Shown: in pieces, positions 51,023 through 59,462 of the stretch
How positions within the stretch are numbered: position 1 is the first letter of the stretch
How the letters are laid out: each line of letters starts with the position of its first letter
NCBI RefSeq assembly: GCF_016634425.1
Contig: NZ_JAEPES010000002.1
Span: 310,001 to 374,000 of the forward strand
Length of the DNA stretch: 64,000 bases
DNA from: Lacisediminihabitans changchengi
GTDB taxonomy: Bacteria; Actinomycetota; Actinomycetes; Actinomycetales; Microbacteriaceae
Direction: 5' to 3'
Position numbers and translations under genes: made by a program
The notes under the pieces: generated by a model
The model's database searches: none
What the model was told of the DNA's origin: nothing
What the model saw: the letters and a program-made list of their open reading frames with translations, nothing else

Positions 51023-51859
51023 CTATCGGTTCGCGTCACCCGACGCCGCGCCCAGCGCGCGGAGTGCCTCGTCGTGGAGTAGCCCATTCGTGGCAAGGGC
51101 CGACCCGTGCCACGGGCCCGGTTCGCCGTCCACCGAGGTGAAGGTTCCGCCGGCCTCCTGCACGATCGGAGCCAGTGCCGCCATGTCATAGACCTGTAGA
51201 TCGAACTCTCCCGATATCTCGAGCTGCCCCTCGGCGACCATCATGTACGGCCACATGTCGCCGTAGTCGCGGGTGCGCCAGACCCGGCTCGACAGGTCGA
51301 CCAGCTGGTCGAGGCGGCCGGCCTCCACCCAACGGGAGAGTCCGCTGAGACTGGCGGAGGCATCCGCCATGTCCGACACGCCGGAAACATGGATGCGCCG
51401 CTCCTCATTCGTGGTGCGCGATCCGAGGCGGTCGTTGACGTACGCACCGAGCCCGGTAGCCGCCCACCAGCGCTTGCCGAGGGCGGGCGCGCTGACCACC
51501 CCGAGCACCGGCACGCCGTCTACGGCCAGCGAGATCAGGGTCGCCCAGATGGGCACGCCGCGCACGTAGTTCTTGGTCCCGTCGATCGGGTCGAGGATCC
51601 ACTGGCGGCGGGTGTCGCCCTCCACGCCGAACTCCTCGCCGAGGATGCCGTCGCCGGGCCGGGAGTCGAGGATCGCGGCACGCAGCGCGGTCTCGACGGC
51701 CCGGTCGGCATCCGAGACCGGCGTCATGTCGGGCTTGGTCGTCACGACGAGGTCGGTCGCGCGAAAGCGGTCCATCGAGATCTCGTCTGCCATATCGGCC
51801 AGGGAGCGGGCGAGGGCGAGATCGGAGGTGAGCGTGGGGTCAGCGAGAGGTTCGGTCAC
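51023..51859 (-). CDS. hisN: histidinol-phosphatase (inositol monophosphatase fold)
   Basis: A 278-aa Mg-dependent phosphatase of the IMPase superfamily. Metal ligands are in GILGEEFGVEG (GEE) and WILDPIDGTKNYVRG (DPIDGT), and DMWPYMMVAEGQLEI is near the substrate pocket. Best fit is the actinobacterial HisN group, which dephosphorylates histidinol phosphate, but related inositol phosphatases are similar. The GTG start at 51859 lies 6 nt after TACCCT on the minus strand. Confidence 0.88.
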   Translation of the reverse strand: MTEPLADPTLTSDLALARSLADMADEISMDRFRATDLVVTTKPDMTPVSDADRAVETALRAAILDSRPGDGILGEEFGVEGDTRRQWILDPIDGTKNYVRGVPIWATLISLAVDGVPVLGVVSAPALGKRWWAATGLGAYVNDRLGSRTTNEERRIHVSGVSDMADASASLSGLSRWVEAGRLDQLVDLSSRVWRTRDYGDMWPYMMVAEGQLEISGEFDLQVYDMAALAPIVQEAGGTFTSVDGEPGPWHGSALATNGLLHDEALRALGAASGDANR

Positions 51860-51898
51860 CGGCCCAGGGTAGCGGGGTGAGGTGACGGCAGAGGTTTC

Positions 51899-52936
51899 TC
51901 AGCCGGTCAGCGAGGCGAGCATCCGCTGGAAGGAGTCGAGTCGTTGCTTGCCCGCCTCACCCAGTTCGTCTTCATCGTTGACCCGCTCGTTGAGCGCGCA
52001 GTCCGGAGCATCGGGCAGGTGGGTGCAGCCGCGCGGGCAGTCCTCGGCGATGGCCGCGAGGTCGGTGAAGGCCCGCAGGATGTTGTCGGGGTTGACGTGA
52101 CCGAGCCCGAACGACCGCACGCCCGGGGTGTCGATGATCCAACCATCGTTTCCCACCCGGTACGAGATGGTCGAGGACGAGGTGTGCCGGCCCCGCCCGG
52201 TGACAGTGTTGACCCGTCCGATGGCGCGATTCGCGTCGGGAACGAGGGCGTTGACCAGCGTGGATTTGCCGACGCCGGAGTGTCCGACGGCGACCGTGCT
52301 GTGGCCGGAGAGCAGGTCGGTGATCTCTTCGGTGGGCGTCGCGTCGAGGCCGCTGGTGACCGTGCGGATTTCGAGCCCGCTGAAGTTCGCCAGAAAGTCC
52401 GTGGGGTCGGCCAGGTCGGTCTTGGTGATGCAGAGGATCGGCGTGATCCCCGCGTCAAAGGCGGCCACGAGATAGCGGTCGACCAGCCGCGGGCGCGGCT
52501 CTGGGTTGGCGGCTGCCACCACGATGAGCATCTGGTCGGCATTCGCGACGATGATGCGCTCGACCTCGTCCGAATCGTCAGCGCTACGCCTCAACACCGT
52601 GGTGCGCGGCTGGATCCGCACGATCCGGGAGAGCGTTCCCTCGTCGCCGCTGGTGTCGCCCACCAGGTCGACCCGGTCTCCCGTGACGATGGGCTGCTTG
52701 CGCAACTCACTGGCGCGGGATGACGTGGCCTCGTGTTCCTCGGGAGTGCCCTCGCCGACCAGCACCGTGTAGCGTCCCCGATCCACCGTCAGCACGCGGC
52801 CGGTGACGGCGTCGCTGTGCTCGGGACGGGTCTTGGTGCGGGCGCGGTTGCCCTTGGGGTTCGGGCGATTGCGCGCCTCGTAGTCGGCGTATTTGTCGTC
52901 GTCGTCGACGTCGTCCGTGTCGTCGAGCCAGCTCAT
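51899..52936 (-). CDS. rsgA: ribosome small-subunit-dependent GTPase A
   Basis: A 345-aa circularly permuted GTPase that helps 30S maturation. Order is G4 (TKTD, 171-174), then G1/Walker A GHSGVGKST (218-226), G3 DTPGVRSFG, and a C-terminal zinc module with CPRGCTHLPDAPDC (about 303-316). An N-terminal OB domain occupies about 45-120, preceded by an acidic tail (DDTDDVDDDD). It lies 13 nt downstream of aroA on the same strand and is probably co-transcribed. Confidence 0.94.
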   Translation of the reverse strand: MSWLDDTDDVDDDDKYADYEARNRPNPKGNRARTKTRPEHSDAVTGRVLTVDRGRYTVLVGEGTPEEHEATSSRASELRKQPIVTGDRVDLVGDTSGDEGTLSRIVRIQPRTTVLRRSADDSDEVERIIVANADQMLIVVAAANPEPRPRLVDRYLVAAFDAGITPILCITKTDLADPTDFLANFSGLEIRTVTSGLDATPTEEITDLLSGHSTVAVGHSGVGKSTLVNALVPDANRAIGRVNTVTGRGRHTSSSTISYRVGNDGWIIDTPGVRSFGLGHVNPDNILRAFTDLAAIAEDCPRGCTHLPDAPDCALNERVNDEDELGEAGKQRLDSFQRMLASLTG

Positions 52937-52949
52937 CAGACCTCACTCA

Positions 52950-54332
52950 TCAGAACAGCTCGATCGGCGTCTTGTCTATGGAGCCGAGCCCGAGCATCCG
53001 GTTCCAGAGTTCCACGAACTGGGGGAGGGTCTTTGCCGTGGTGGCGATGTCGTCGACCTCGACGCCGTCGATGGCGAGGCCGATCAGCGCGCCGGCGGTG
53101 GCCATGCGGTGGTCTTCGTAGCTGTGCCAGAGTCCGCCGGTGAGAGCGGCCGGGCGAATGATGAGGCCGTCATCCGTTTCGGTCACATCGCCGCCCATGG
53201 CGTTGATTTCGGTGGCGAGGGCGGTCAGGCGGTCCGTCTCGTGCCCGCGCAGGTGTGCGATGCCGGTCAGCTCGGTCTCGCTGTCGGCGAGGGCCGCGAT
53301 CGCGGCGATGGTCGGGGCGAGTTCGCTCGCATTATCGAGACGGATGCCGTGGATCGATCCCGTGCCGCTGACGGTCAGTGACCCTTCCGCTCGCTTCACC
53401 TCCGCGCCCATGCGCTCGAGGATGACGGCCAGCTCGTCGCCGACCTGGGTAGTCTCCGCCGGCCACCCGGTGATGGTCACCGAACCGCCAGCGACCAGCG
53501 CGGCACCGAGGAATGGCCCGGCGTTGGAGAGATCGGGCTCGATGTCGACCTCGATACCGGCGATCGGCCCGGCCGGCACGATCCACACCCCGGGCTCGGG
53601 GTTTTCGACGGTGACGCCGCGGCGGGCGAGGCAGGCGATGGTCATGCGGATGTGCGCGAGGCTCGGGAGCTCGGCACCGGTGTGGCGCAGCTCCAGTCCG
53701 GTGTCGAAGCTGGCTCCCGCGAGCAACAGTCCGGAGACGAATTGACTCGACGCGGAGGCATCGATCTCGATCAGACCACCGGTCACCGACCCGGTGCCGT
53801 AGAGGCTGAACGGGAGAAGTCCTCGACCATCGTCGGTGACATCCACTCCCAGCGCGCGCAGCGAGTCGACGGTGGTGCGCATCGGACGCTTGCGGGCCGA
53901 TTCGTCGCCGTCGAAGGCGACCGGTCCGAGGGCGAGCGCTGCGACCGGCGGCAGGAAGCGCATCACCGTGCCGGCCAGGCCGCAGTCGATCGACACTCCG
54001 CCGACGAGCTCGGCGGGGGTGATAAGCAGATCGGGGCCGAAACCGCCCTCACCGGGTATTTCGACGATCGACGTGCCGAGAGCGCGAAGAGCTTCAATCA
54101 TCAGCGCCGTGTCGCGCGAGTGCAATGGGGCGCGAAGAATGGAGGGCGCATCCGCCAGGGCCGAGAGCACGAGTTCGCGGTTGGTGAGCGACTTCGAACC
54201 GGGCAGCGAGAGCACCGCGGCGAGCGGCGCGGAGGCGCGGGGCGCTGGCCACGGTCCGGGGTCGCCTCCGGTCACGAGGACGTCGTCGCCGAAGGGATTG
54301 AACTCCGGGCCGGAATACTTGAATACCTGCAT
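52950..54332 (-). CDS. aroA: 3-phosphoshikimate 1-carboxyvinyltransferase (EPSP synthase)
   Basis: A 460-aa shikimate-pathway enzyme adding enolpyruvate to shikimate-3-phosphate. LPGSKSLTNRELVLSALA binds substrate, GLAGTVMRFLPPVAAL and DGDESARKRPM follow, and SYEDHRMATAGALIGLA is the catalytic C-terminal motif. Length is normal. A TACCCT element lies 9 nt before the ATG on the minus strand, overlapping the sigH promoter region. It is divergent from sigH and precedes rsgA. Confidence 0.95.
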   Translation of the reverse strand: MQVFKYSGPEFNPFGDDVLVTGGDPGPWPAPRASAPLAAVLSLPGSKSLTNRELVLSALADAPSILRAPLHSRDTALMIEALRALGTSIVEIPGEGGFGPDLLITPAELVGGVSIDCGLAGTVMRFLPPVAALALGPVAFDGDESARKRPMRTTVDSLRALGVDVTDDGRGLLPFSLYGTGSVTGGLIEIDASASSQFVSGLLLAGASFDTGLELRHTGAELPSLAHIRMTIACLARRGVTVENPEPGVWIVPAGPIAGIEVDIEPDLSNAGPFLGAALVAGGSVTITGWPAETTQVGDELAVILERMGAEVKRAEGSLTVSGTGSIHGIRLDNASELAPTIAAIAALADSETELTGIAHLRGHETDRLTALATEINAMGGDVTETDDGLIIRPAALTGGLWHSYEDHRMATAGALIGLAIDGVEVDDIATTAKTLPQFVELWNRMLGLGSIDKTPIELF

Positions 54333-54337
54333 CGGTT
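54312..54337 (+). promoter_or_regulatory. SigR/SigH-type autoregulatory promoter of sigH
   Basis: GGAAT (54312-54316), an 18-nt spacer and GTT (54335-54337) form an exact thiol-stress sigma promoter pointing into sigH, lying inside the first codons and promoter of the divergent aroA. The predicted start near 54344 would include the ATG at 54380. Confidence 0.72.
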
Positions 54338-54464
54338 ACTTAGGGTATCGGCACTTCAGCTCACGACCCAGAAACCCTCATGACGCTCATCCTCGAACGA
54401 CCGGCAGTAGCCCGGGTGGCCCCCGCAGGGCTCAGCCGCTCGGCGTCGCGTCGACGCCGAGAAG

Positions 54465-54470
54465 TACACT
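54465..54470 (+). promoter_or_regulatory. TACACT -10 element, proximal sigH promoter
   Basis: TACACT lies 8 nt before the ATG at 54479. This is the leaderless geometry and would yield only the short sigma isoform. Confidence 0.55.
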
Positions 54471-54478
54471 TGGCCCCG

Positions 54479-55156
54479 ATGAGCATTTCGAACGAAGACC
54501 AGTCCGCACCCGCTGAGGATGCGCTGGAAGTCGCGCCCCCCGCCGCCCTCGACGTGCGCTCGCTGTTTGAAGAGCAAGCTATTCCGTTCATGGACCAGCT
54601 GTATGCCGCAGGACTGCGCATGACGCGCAACCCCTCCGATGCCGCCGATCTGGTGCAGGAGACCTTCGCCAAAGCCTTTGCCGCGTTCGGCCAGTTCCAG
54701 CAGGGAACCAACCTGAAGGCGTGGCTGTACCGCATCCTCACCAACACCTTCATCAACAGCTATCGCAAGAAGCAGCGTGACCCGTACCAGGGCACGATCG
54801 ACGACCTCGAGGACTGGCAGCTCGGCGGTGCCGAGTCGATGACCCAGGGGCGCTCCACCCGCTCGGCCGAGGCGGAGGCGATCGACCACCTGCCAGACAG
54901 CGCCGTCAAAGATGCTCTGCAAGCCGTGCCGGAAGACTTCCGTATGGCCGTGTACTTCGCCGACGTGGAGGGGTTCTCCTACCAGGAGATCGCCGACATC
55001 ATGAAAACCCCCGTCGGAACCGTGATGAGCCGCCTGCATCGTGGCAGGAGGATGCTCCGCGATTTGCTCGCTGAGTACGCGCGTGAGCGTGGCATCGTGG
55101 TTCCCGACACCGCCACTGCTGGAAGTACGGCTTCCTCGAGGAGAACTGCGAAATGA
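54479..55156 (+). CDS. sigH: RNA polymerase sigma factor, SigH/SigR group
   Basis: A 225-aa ECF-type sigma factor. Region 2 ([21 protein letters not shown] to [11 protein letters not shown]) and region 4 ([23 protein letters not shown] to [11 protein letters not shown]) are intact. The start at 54479 gives the usual length. An in-frame ATG at 54380 adds 33 residues rich in Arg and Ser. Two promoters are visible: a GGAAT-N18-GTT self-promoter upstream of both starts and a TACACT leaderless-type element just before 54479. The next gene encodes its zinc anti-sigma factor (4-nt overlap). The pair should respond to thiol-oxidative stress. Confidence 0.92.
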   Translation: MSISNEDQSAPAEDALEVAPPAALDVRSLFEEQAIPFMDQLYAAGLRMTRNPSDAADLVQETFAKAFAAFGQFQQGTNLKAWLYRILTNTFINSYRKKQRDPYQGTIDDLEDWQLGGAESMTQGRSTRSAEAEAIDHLPDSAVKDALQAVPEDFRMAVYFADVEGFSYQEIADIMKTPVGTVMSRLHRGRRMLRDLLAEYARERGIVVPDTATAGSTASSRRTAK

Positions 55157-55392
55157 CCGACTGCGGATGCGATAAAGCGAAAGCGGAACTCGAAGAATAC
55201 CTGCACGACGAACTCGCCAAGGCGGATGCCGCCGACATCGCCGAGCACATGGCGAACTGCGACGACTGCACCGGTGAGGCCCGCATCGGCATCGTGCTCA
55301 CCCAGGCGGTGCAGCGCGCCTGCCGCGAGACAGCTCCCGCCGATCTGCGCGATCAGGTGCTGCTGAAACTGCGTACGCTCCAGTCGCACTAG
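55153..55392 (+). CDS. rsrA: RsrA-type zinc anti-sigma factor
   Basis: A 79-aa anti-sigma factor. The zinc-binding HX3CX2C motif is HMANCDDC (about 35-42), with further cysteines at the N-terminus (DCGCDKAK) and at about residue 57. In characterised homologues oxidation of these thiols forms a disulfide, ejects zinc and releases the sigma factor. The start overlaps the sigma gene (ATGA). Size is at the short end for the family. Confidence 0.92.
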   Translation: MTDCGCDKAKAELEEYLHDELAKADAADIAEHMANCDDCTGEARIGIVLTQAVQRACRETAPADLRDQVLLKLRTLQSH

Positions 55393-55403
55393 CGCTATTC
55401 ACG

Positions 55404-55502
55404 CTGGTTGAGTAGCGCCCGAGGAACGAGGACGCGTATCGAAACCCCTCACGTGGTGGGTTTCGATACGGCTGCTCGTTCCTCGTGGCCTACTCAACCG
55501 GC
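55404..55502. repeat. large REP-like inverted repeat
   Basis: Two arms of about 44 nt (55404-55447 and 55458-55502) are mostly complementary, CTGGTTGAGTAGC...GTATCGAAACCC facing GGGTTTCGATACGG...CTACTCAACC. One arm type recurs alone at 10893-10943. It fills the convergent gap between rsrA and kgd and could terminate both. Confidence 0.85.
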
Positions 55503-55514
55503 GAAATGCTCGGG

Positions 55515-58500
55515 CTAGATGGTGAGCGCGCGGTCCATGAGGTCGACGAGCTCCTGAGCACTCCGCTTGCTCGACCCGGTGGCCGGCGAAGCGGATGCCG
55601 GGCGCGAGGCGACCGTGATGGTGCCGGCCCCCGCGGCGAAGCCCTTCTTGCCGAGCTCGAGGCAGATGAACGGCCACGCTCCCATGTTCTCCGGCTCTTC
55701 CTGCGCCCAGACCAGATCGGCGTTCGGGTACTGCGAGAGCACCGAACTGAGCTGAGCGGTCGGAAGCGGGTAGTACTGCTCGAGACGGATGAGCGCGACA
55801 TCCTTCAGCTGACGCTTGTCGATCTCGGCGGCCAGGTCGTAGTAGATCTTGCCGGAGACCATCACAACTCGCCTCACGGACGACTTCTCGGTGACGTTCG
55901 CATCGTCGATCACCGGCTCGAACTTGCCGGTGGTGAAGTCGGAGACCTGACTTGTCGCGCCGCGGAGGCGCAGCATCGCCTTGGGGGTGAAGACGATCAG
56001 CGGGCGCCGCGGTCGGGCGTAGGCCTGACGACGGAGCAGGTGGAAGTACGAGGCCGGCGTCGACGGTCGGGCGACCGTCATGTTGTTCTCCGCGCACAGC
56101 TGCAGGTAGCGCTCGATCCGTGCCGACGAGTGGTCAGGTCCCTGGCCCTCGTAGCCGTGCGGCAGCAGCAGCACGACGCTGGAGCGCTGGCCCCACTTCT
56201 GCTCGGCGCTGGAGATGAACTCGTCGATGATGGTCTGCGCGCCGTCGGCGAAGTCACCGAACTGCGCCTCCCAGAGCACGAGCGCGTCGGCCCGCTCGAC
56301 CGAGTAGCCGTACTCGAAGCCCATCGCCGCGTACTCGCTGAGCAGGGAGTCGTAGATCCAGAATCGCGCCTGATTGTCGCTGAGGTTGCCGAGCGGCAGC
56401 CACTCCTGGCCGTTGAGGCGGTCGTGCAGCACCGCATGACGCTGCACGAAGGTGCCGCGGCGGGTGTCCTGACCGGCCATGCGCACGGGCGTGCCCTCCA
56501 CCAGGAGCGAGCCGAGGGCGAGGAGCTCACCGAAGGCCCAGTCGATGCCACCGTTGCGGCTCATCTCGAAGCGCTTCTTCATCAGCTGCTGCAGCTTCGG
56601 GTGCACCGTGAAGCCGGTGGGCGGGTTGTCGAAGGAATCACCGATCAGCTGGATGACGCCGTCGCTCACGGCGGTCGTGGCCGGTTCGCCGGCACCGTCG
56701 TCTTGCTGCGACTCGGGACGCTCGAGGTCGGCGACGGCATTGCCGTCCTGCACGATGACCGGAATCGATCCGGTCTGTGCCGCGTGGGTCTCCGCGAAGG
56801 CGCGCTCCAGGCGGTCCTGGAAGTCGGCGTGTGCCGCCTCGTACTCCTCCTGCGAGATGTCGCCGCGACCGACGAGCGCGTCGACGTAGAGCGTGCGCAC
56901 GGAGCGCTTGGCCTCGATCAGGTTGTACATCAGTGGCTGGGTCATCGAGGGGTCGTCGCCCTCGTTGTGGCCACGACGACGGTAGACGATCAGGTCGATG
57001 ACGACGTCGCGGTGGAAACGCTGACGGTAGGCGAAGGCGAGCTGCGCGACCCGCACCACGGCCTCGGGGTCGTCACCATTCACATGGAAGATCGGCGCCT
57101 GCACGGTCTTGGCGACATCCGTCGAGTAGATCGAGGTGCGACCCTCGCTCGGCGGGGTGGTAAAGCCGACCTGGTTGTTGATGTTGACGTGCACGGTGCC
57201 GCCGGTGCGGTAGGCCCGCAGCTGCGACATCTGCAGGATCTCCATGACGATGCCCTGGCCGGCCATCGCCGCGTCGCCGTGCACCATGATCGGCAGCACG
57301 GTGAAGGAGCCGATCGGGCGGCGGTCTTGCTTGGCGCGGACGATGCCCTCGAGCACGCCGTCGACGGCCTCGAGGTGGGAGGGGTTGGCCGCGAGGTAGA
57401 CCGGGATCTGCTCGCCGCCCGCCGCGGTGAAGGTGCCCTCGGTGCCGAGGTGGTACTTCACGTCGCCGGAGCCCTGCACGGTGCGGGGGTCTTGCGTTCC
57501 CTCGAACTCGCGGAAGATCTGGCCATACGTCTTGCCGGCGATGTTGGTGAGCACGTTGAGCCGACCGCGGTGCGCCATGCCGATGGCGACCTCGTCGAGC
57601 TCGGCCTCCGCCGCTCCCTGGATGACCGCGTCGAGCAGGGCGATGGTGGACTCGCCACCCTCCAGGCTGAACCGCTTCTGGCCGACGTACTTGGTCTGCA
57701 GGAAGGTCTCGAAGGCTTCGGCTTCGTTGAGCTTGCCGAGGATGTGCAGCTGCTCGTCTTTGGTCGGCTTGGTGTACGGCTTCTCGACATGCTCCTGGAT
57801 CCAGCGACGCTGCTCCGGGTCTTGAATGTGCATGTACTCGATGCCGATGGTGCGGCAGTAGGAGTCGCGAAGCACGCCGAGGATGTCGCGGAGCGGCGCC
57901 GAGGTGCGACCGCCGAAGCCGCCGGTGACGAACTCGCGATCGAGATCCCAGAAGGTGAGGCCGTGGCTCTCGATGTCGAGGTCGGGGTGGGTGCGTTGCT
58001 TGTACTCCAGCGGGTCGATGTCGGCCATGAGGTGTCCGCGCACGCGGAACGAGTTGATGAGCTCCTGCACCCGAGCGACCTTGCCCACCTGATTGGCCAG
58101 GTCGACATGGATATCCGTAGCCCAGTGAATGGGCTCATATGGGATGCGGAGATCGGCGAAGATGCTCTGGTAGAAGTCGCGCTGCCCGATGAGCAGCTCG
58201 TGGATCTTCTTCAGGAACTCGCCCGAGCCGGCACCCTGGATGACGCGGTGGTCGTAGGTGCTGGTGAGCGTGATGGTCTTGCCGATGCCGAGGTCGACCA
58301 GGGTGGTCGGTGACATGCCCTGGAACTCGGCCGGGTATTCGAGCGCACCGGCCCCGACGATGGTGCCAGCGCCGCGCATCAGGCGAGGGACGGAGTGCTC
58401 TGTGCCGATGCCGCCCGGGTTGGTGAGCGAGATCGTGTTGCCGGCGTAGTCGGCGGCGGTGAGCTTGTTGGCACGGCCACGTGCCACGACATCCTCGTAG

Positions 58501-59318
58501 GCGGTGAGGAACTCGCCGAAGTTCATGGTCTCGGTGTGCTTGATACCGGGCACGACGAGTGAGCGCGTGCCGTCGGGCTTCGGGATGTCGATCGCGATCC
58601 CGAGGTTGATGTGCGCGGGGGAGACCACCGCCGGCTTGCCGTCGACCTCGTCGTAGAACACGTTCTGGCTGGGGAAGTCTTTGAGCGTCTTCACCATCGC
58701 CCAGGCCAGGATGTGCGTGAACGAGACCTTGCCGCCGCGGGCGCGCTTGAGGTGGTTGTTGATCACGATGCGGTTGTCGATCATGAGCTTGGCCGGGATG
58801 GTGCGGACGGATGTCGCGGTCGGCACGCTGAGGCTGGCATCCATGTTCGTCGCCAGCGACTTCGCCGCGCCGCGCAACACAGACACCTGATCCTGCGGTT
58901 CGTCGGAAGCCGCGTCAGTCGTCGGGGCAGGCGTCTGCGCCTTGGCCGGCGCCTGGGCGGGGATCGGCTGCGGCTTGGGCTGCAGCGACGTGGTGCGGGC
59001 GACGGGCTGCGAGCCGGTTGCGGGCTCGGCCGGGGCTGCGGGCGCGGCGGGAGCGGCAGCATCCGTCACTTCGGCGGGGATCTGGGGCTGCTGGCCGGGC
59101 ACCGCCGACTCCGCTGCGACGTCGCTCGCTTCTGCGTCGGCGTTCGCGGCGGCGGTCGCGGTCTGGTGATAGCTCTCCAGGATCGGCCACCAGGTCTGAT
59201 CCACCGAGTTCTTGTCGACGAGGAAACGCTCGTACATCTCGTCGACGAGCCATTCGTTGGCTCCGAATTCGCCTGAGGATCCGTCCTCGGGAACAGTTCC
59301 GGTTACTTGGCTAGACAC
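55515..59318 (-). CDS. kgd: multifunctional 2-oxoglutarate decarboxylase/dehydrogenase E1-E2
   Basis: A TCA-cycle enzyme fused into one chain (1267 aa from 59318). After an N-terminal helical segment (NEWLVDEMYERFL) and an Ala/Pro linker comes an E2-like acyltransferase core with TSTYDHRVIQG (His near residue 357). The thiamin-diphosphate E1 region follows, with MAHRGRLNVL and VHGDAAMAGQG motifs. There is no lipoyl domain, as in actinobacteria. A GTG at 59318 gives the familiar VSSQVTG start. An ATG at 59399 is an alternative, supported by TAAGCT 6 nt upstream, adding 27 residues. Confidence 0.93.
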   Translation of the reverse strand: MSSQVTGTVPEDGSSGEFGANEWLVDEMYERFLVDKNSVDQTWWPILESYHQTATAAANADAEASDVAAESAVPGQQPQIPAEVTDAAAPAAPAAPAEPATGSQPVARTTSLQPKPQPIPAQAPAKAQTPAPTTDAASDEPQDQVSVLRGAAKSLATNMDASLSVPTATSVRTIPAKLMIDNRIVINNHLKRARGGKVSFTHILAWAMVKTLKDFPSQNVFYDEVDGKPAVVSPAHINLGIAIDIPKPDGTRSLVVPGIKHTETMNFGEFLTAYEDVVARGRANKLTAADYAGNTISLTNPGGIGTEHSVPRLMRGAGTIVGAGALEYPAEFQGMSPTTLVDLGIGKTITLTSTYDHRVIQGAGSGEFLKKIHELLIGQRDFYQSIFADLRIPYEPIHWATDIHVDLANQVGKVARVQELINSFRVRGHLMADIDPLEYKQRTHPDLDIESHGLTFWDLDREFVTGGFGGRTSAPLRDILGVLRDSYCRTIGIEYMHIQDPEQRRWIQEHVEKPYTKPTKDEQLHILGKLNEAEAFETFLQTKYVGQKRFSLEGGESTIALLDAVIQGAAEAELDEVAIGMAHRGRLNVLTNIAGKTYGQIFREFEGTQDPRTVQGSGDVKYHLGTEGTFTAAGGEQIPVYLAANPSHLEAVDGVLEGIVRAKQDRRPIGSFTVLPIMVHGDAAMAGQGIVMEILQMSQLRAYRTGGTVHVNINNQVGFTTPPSEGRTSIYSTDVAKTVQAPIFHVNGDDPEAVVRVAQLAFAYRQRFHRDVVIDLIVYRRRGHNEGDDPSMTQPLMYNLIEAKRSVRTLYVDALVGRGDISQEEYEAAHADFQDRLERAFAETHAAQTGSIPVIVQDGNAVADLERPESQQDDGAGEPATTAVSDGVIQLIGDSFDNPPTGFTVHPKLQQLMKKRFEMSRNGGIDWAFGELLALGSLLVEGTPVRMAGQDTRRGTFVQRHAVLHDRLNGQEWLPLGNLSDNQARFWIYDSLLSEYAAMGFEYGYSVERADALVLWEAQFGDFADGAQTIIDEFISSAEQKWGQRSSVVLLLPHGYEGQGPDHSSARIERYLQLCAENNMTVARPSTPASYFHLLRRQAYARPRRPLIVFTPKAMLRLRGATSQVSDFTTGKFEPVIDDANVTEKSSVRRVVMVSGKIYYDLAAEIDKRQLKDVALIRLEQYYPLPTAQLSSVLSQYPNADLVWAQEEPENMGAWPFICLELGKKGFAAGAGTITVASRPASASPATGSSKRSAQELVDLMDRALTI

Positions 59319-59405
59319 AGCCGACCGCCCACTCTCCTGATGCTGTTGACCGTTGCTCTCGGTCCTGATCGCAGATGGTGACCGCCGATGGTCACACATG
59401 CCTTC

Positions 59406-59411
59406 AGCTTA
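59406..59411 (-). promoter_or_regulatory. TAAGCT -10 element for kgd
   Basis: On the minus strand TAAGCT is followed by 6 nt and an ATG at 59399. It may give a leaderless longer Kgd or serve the GTG at 59318 with a leader of about 80 nt. Confidence 0.5.
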
Positions 59412-59449
59412 ATCGCATCGTCAAATGCTTCGACCCCCCGTCCGAGGTT

Positions 59450-59455
59450 TAACCT
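59450..59455 (+). promoter_or_regulatory. TAACCT -10 element for guaB1
   Basis: TAACCT lies 7 nt before the ATG at 59463, the leaderless geometry. Confidence 0.55.
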
Positions 59456-59462
59456 GGAGTAC

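Noticed and set aside
55485..58313. 942-codon open frame antisense to kgd
   Set aside because: Shadow of kgd; no recognisable domain and no ribosome site.
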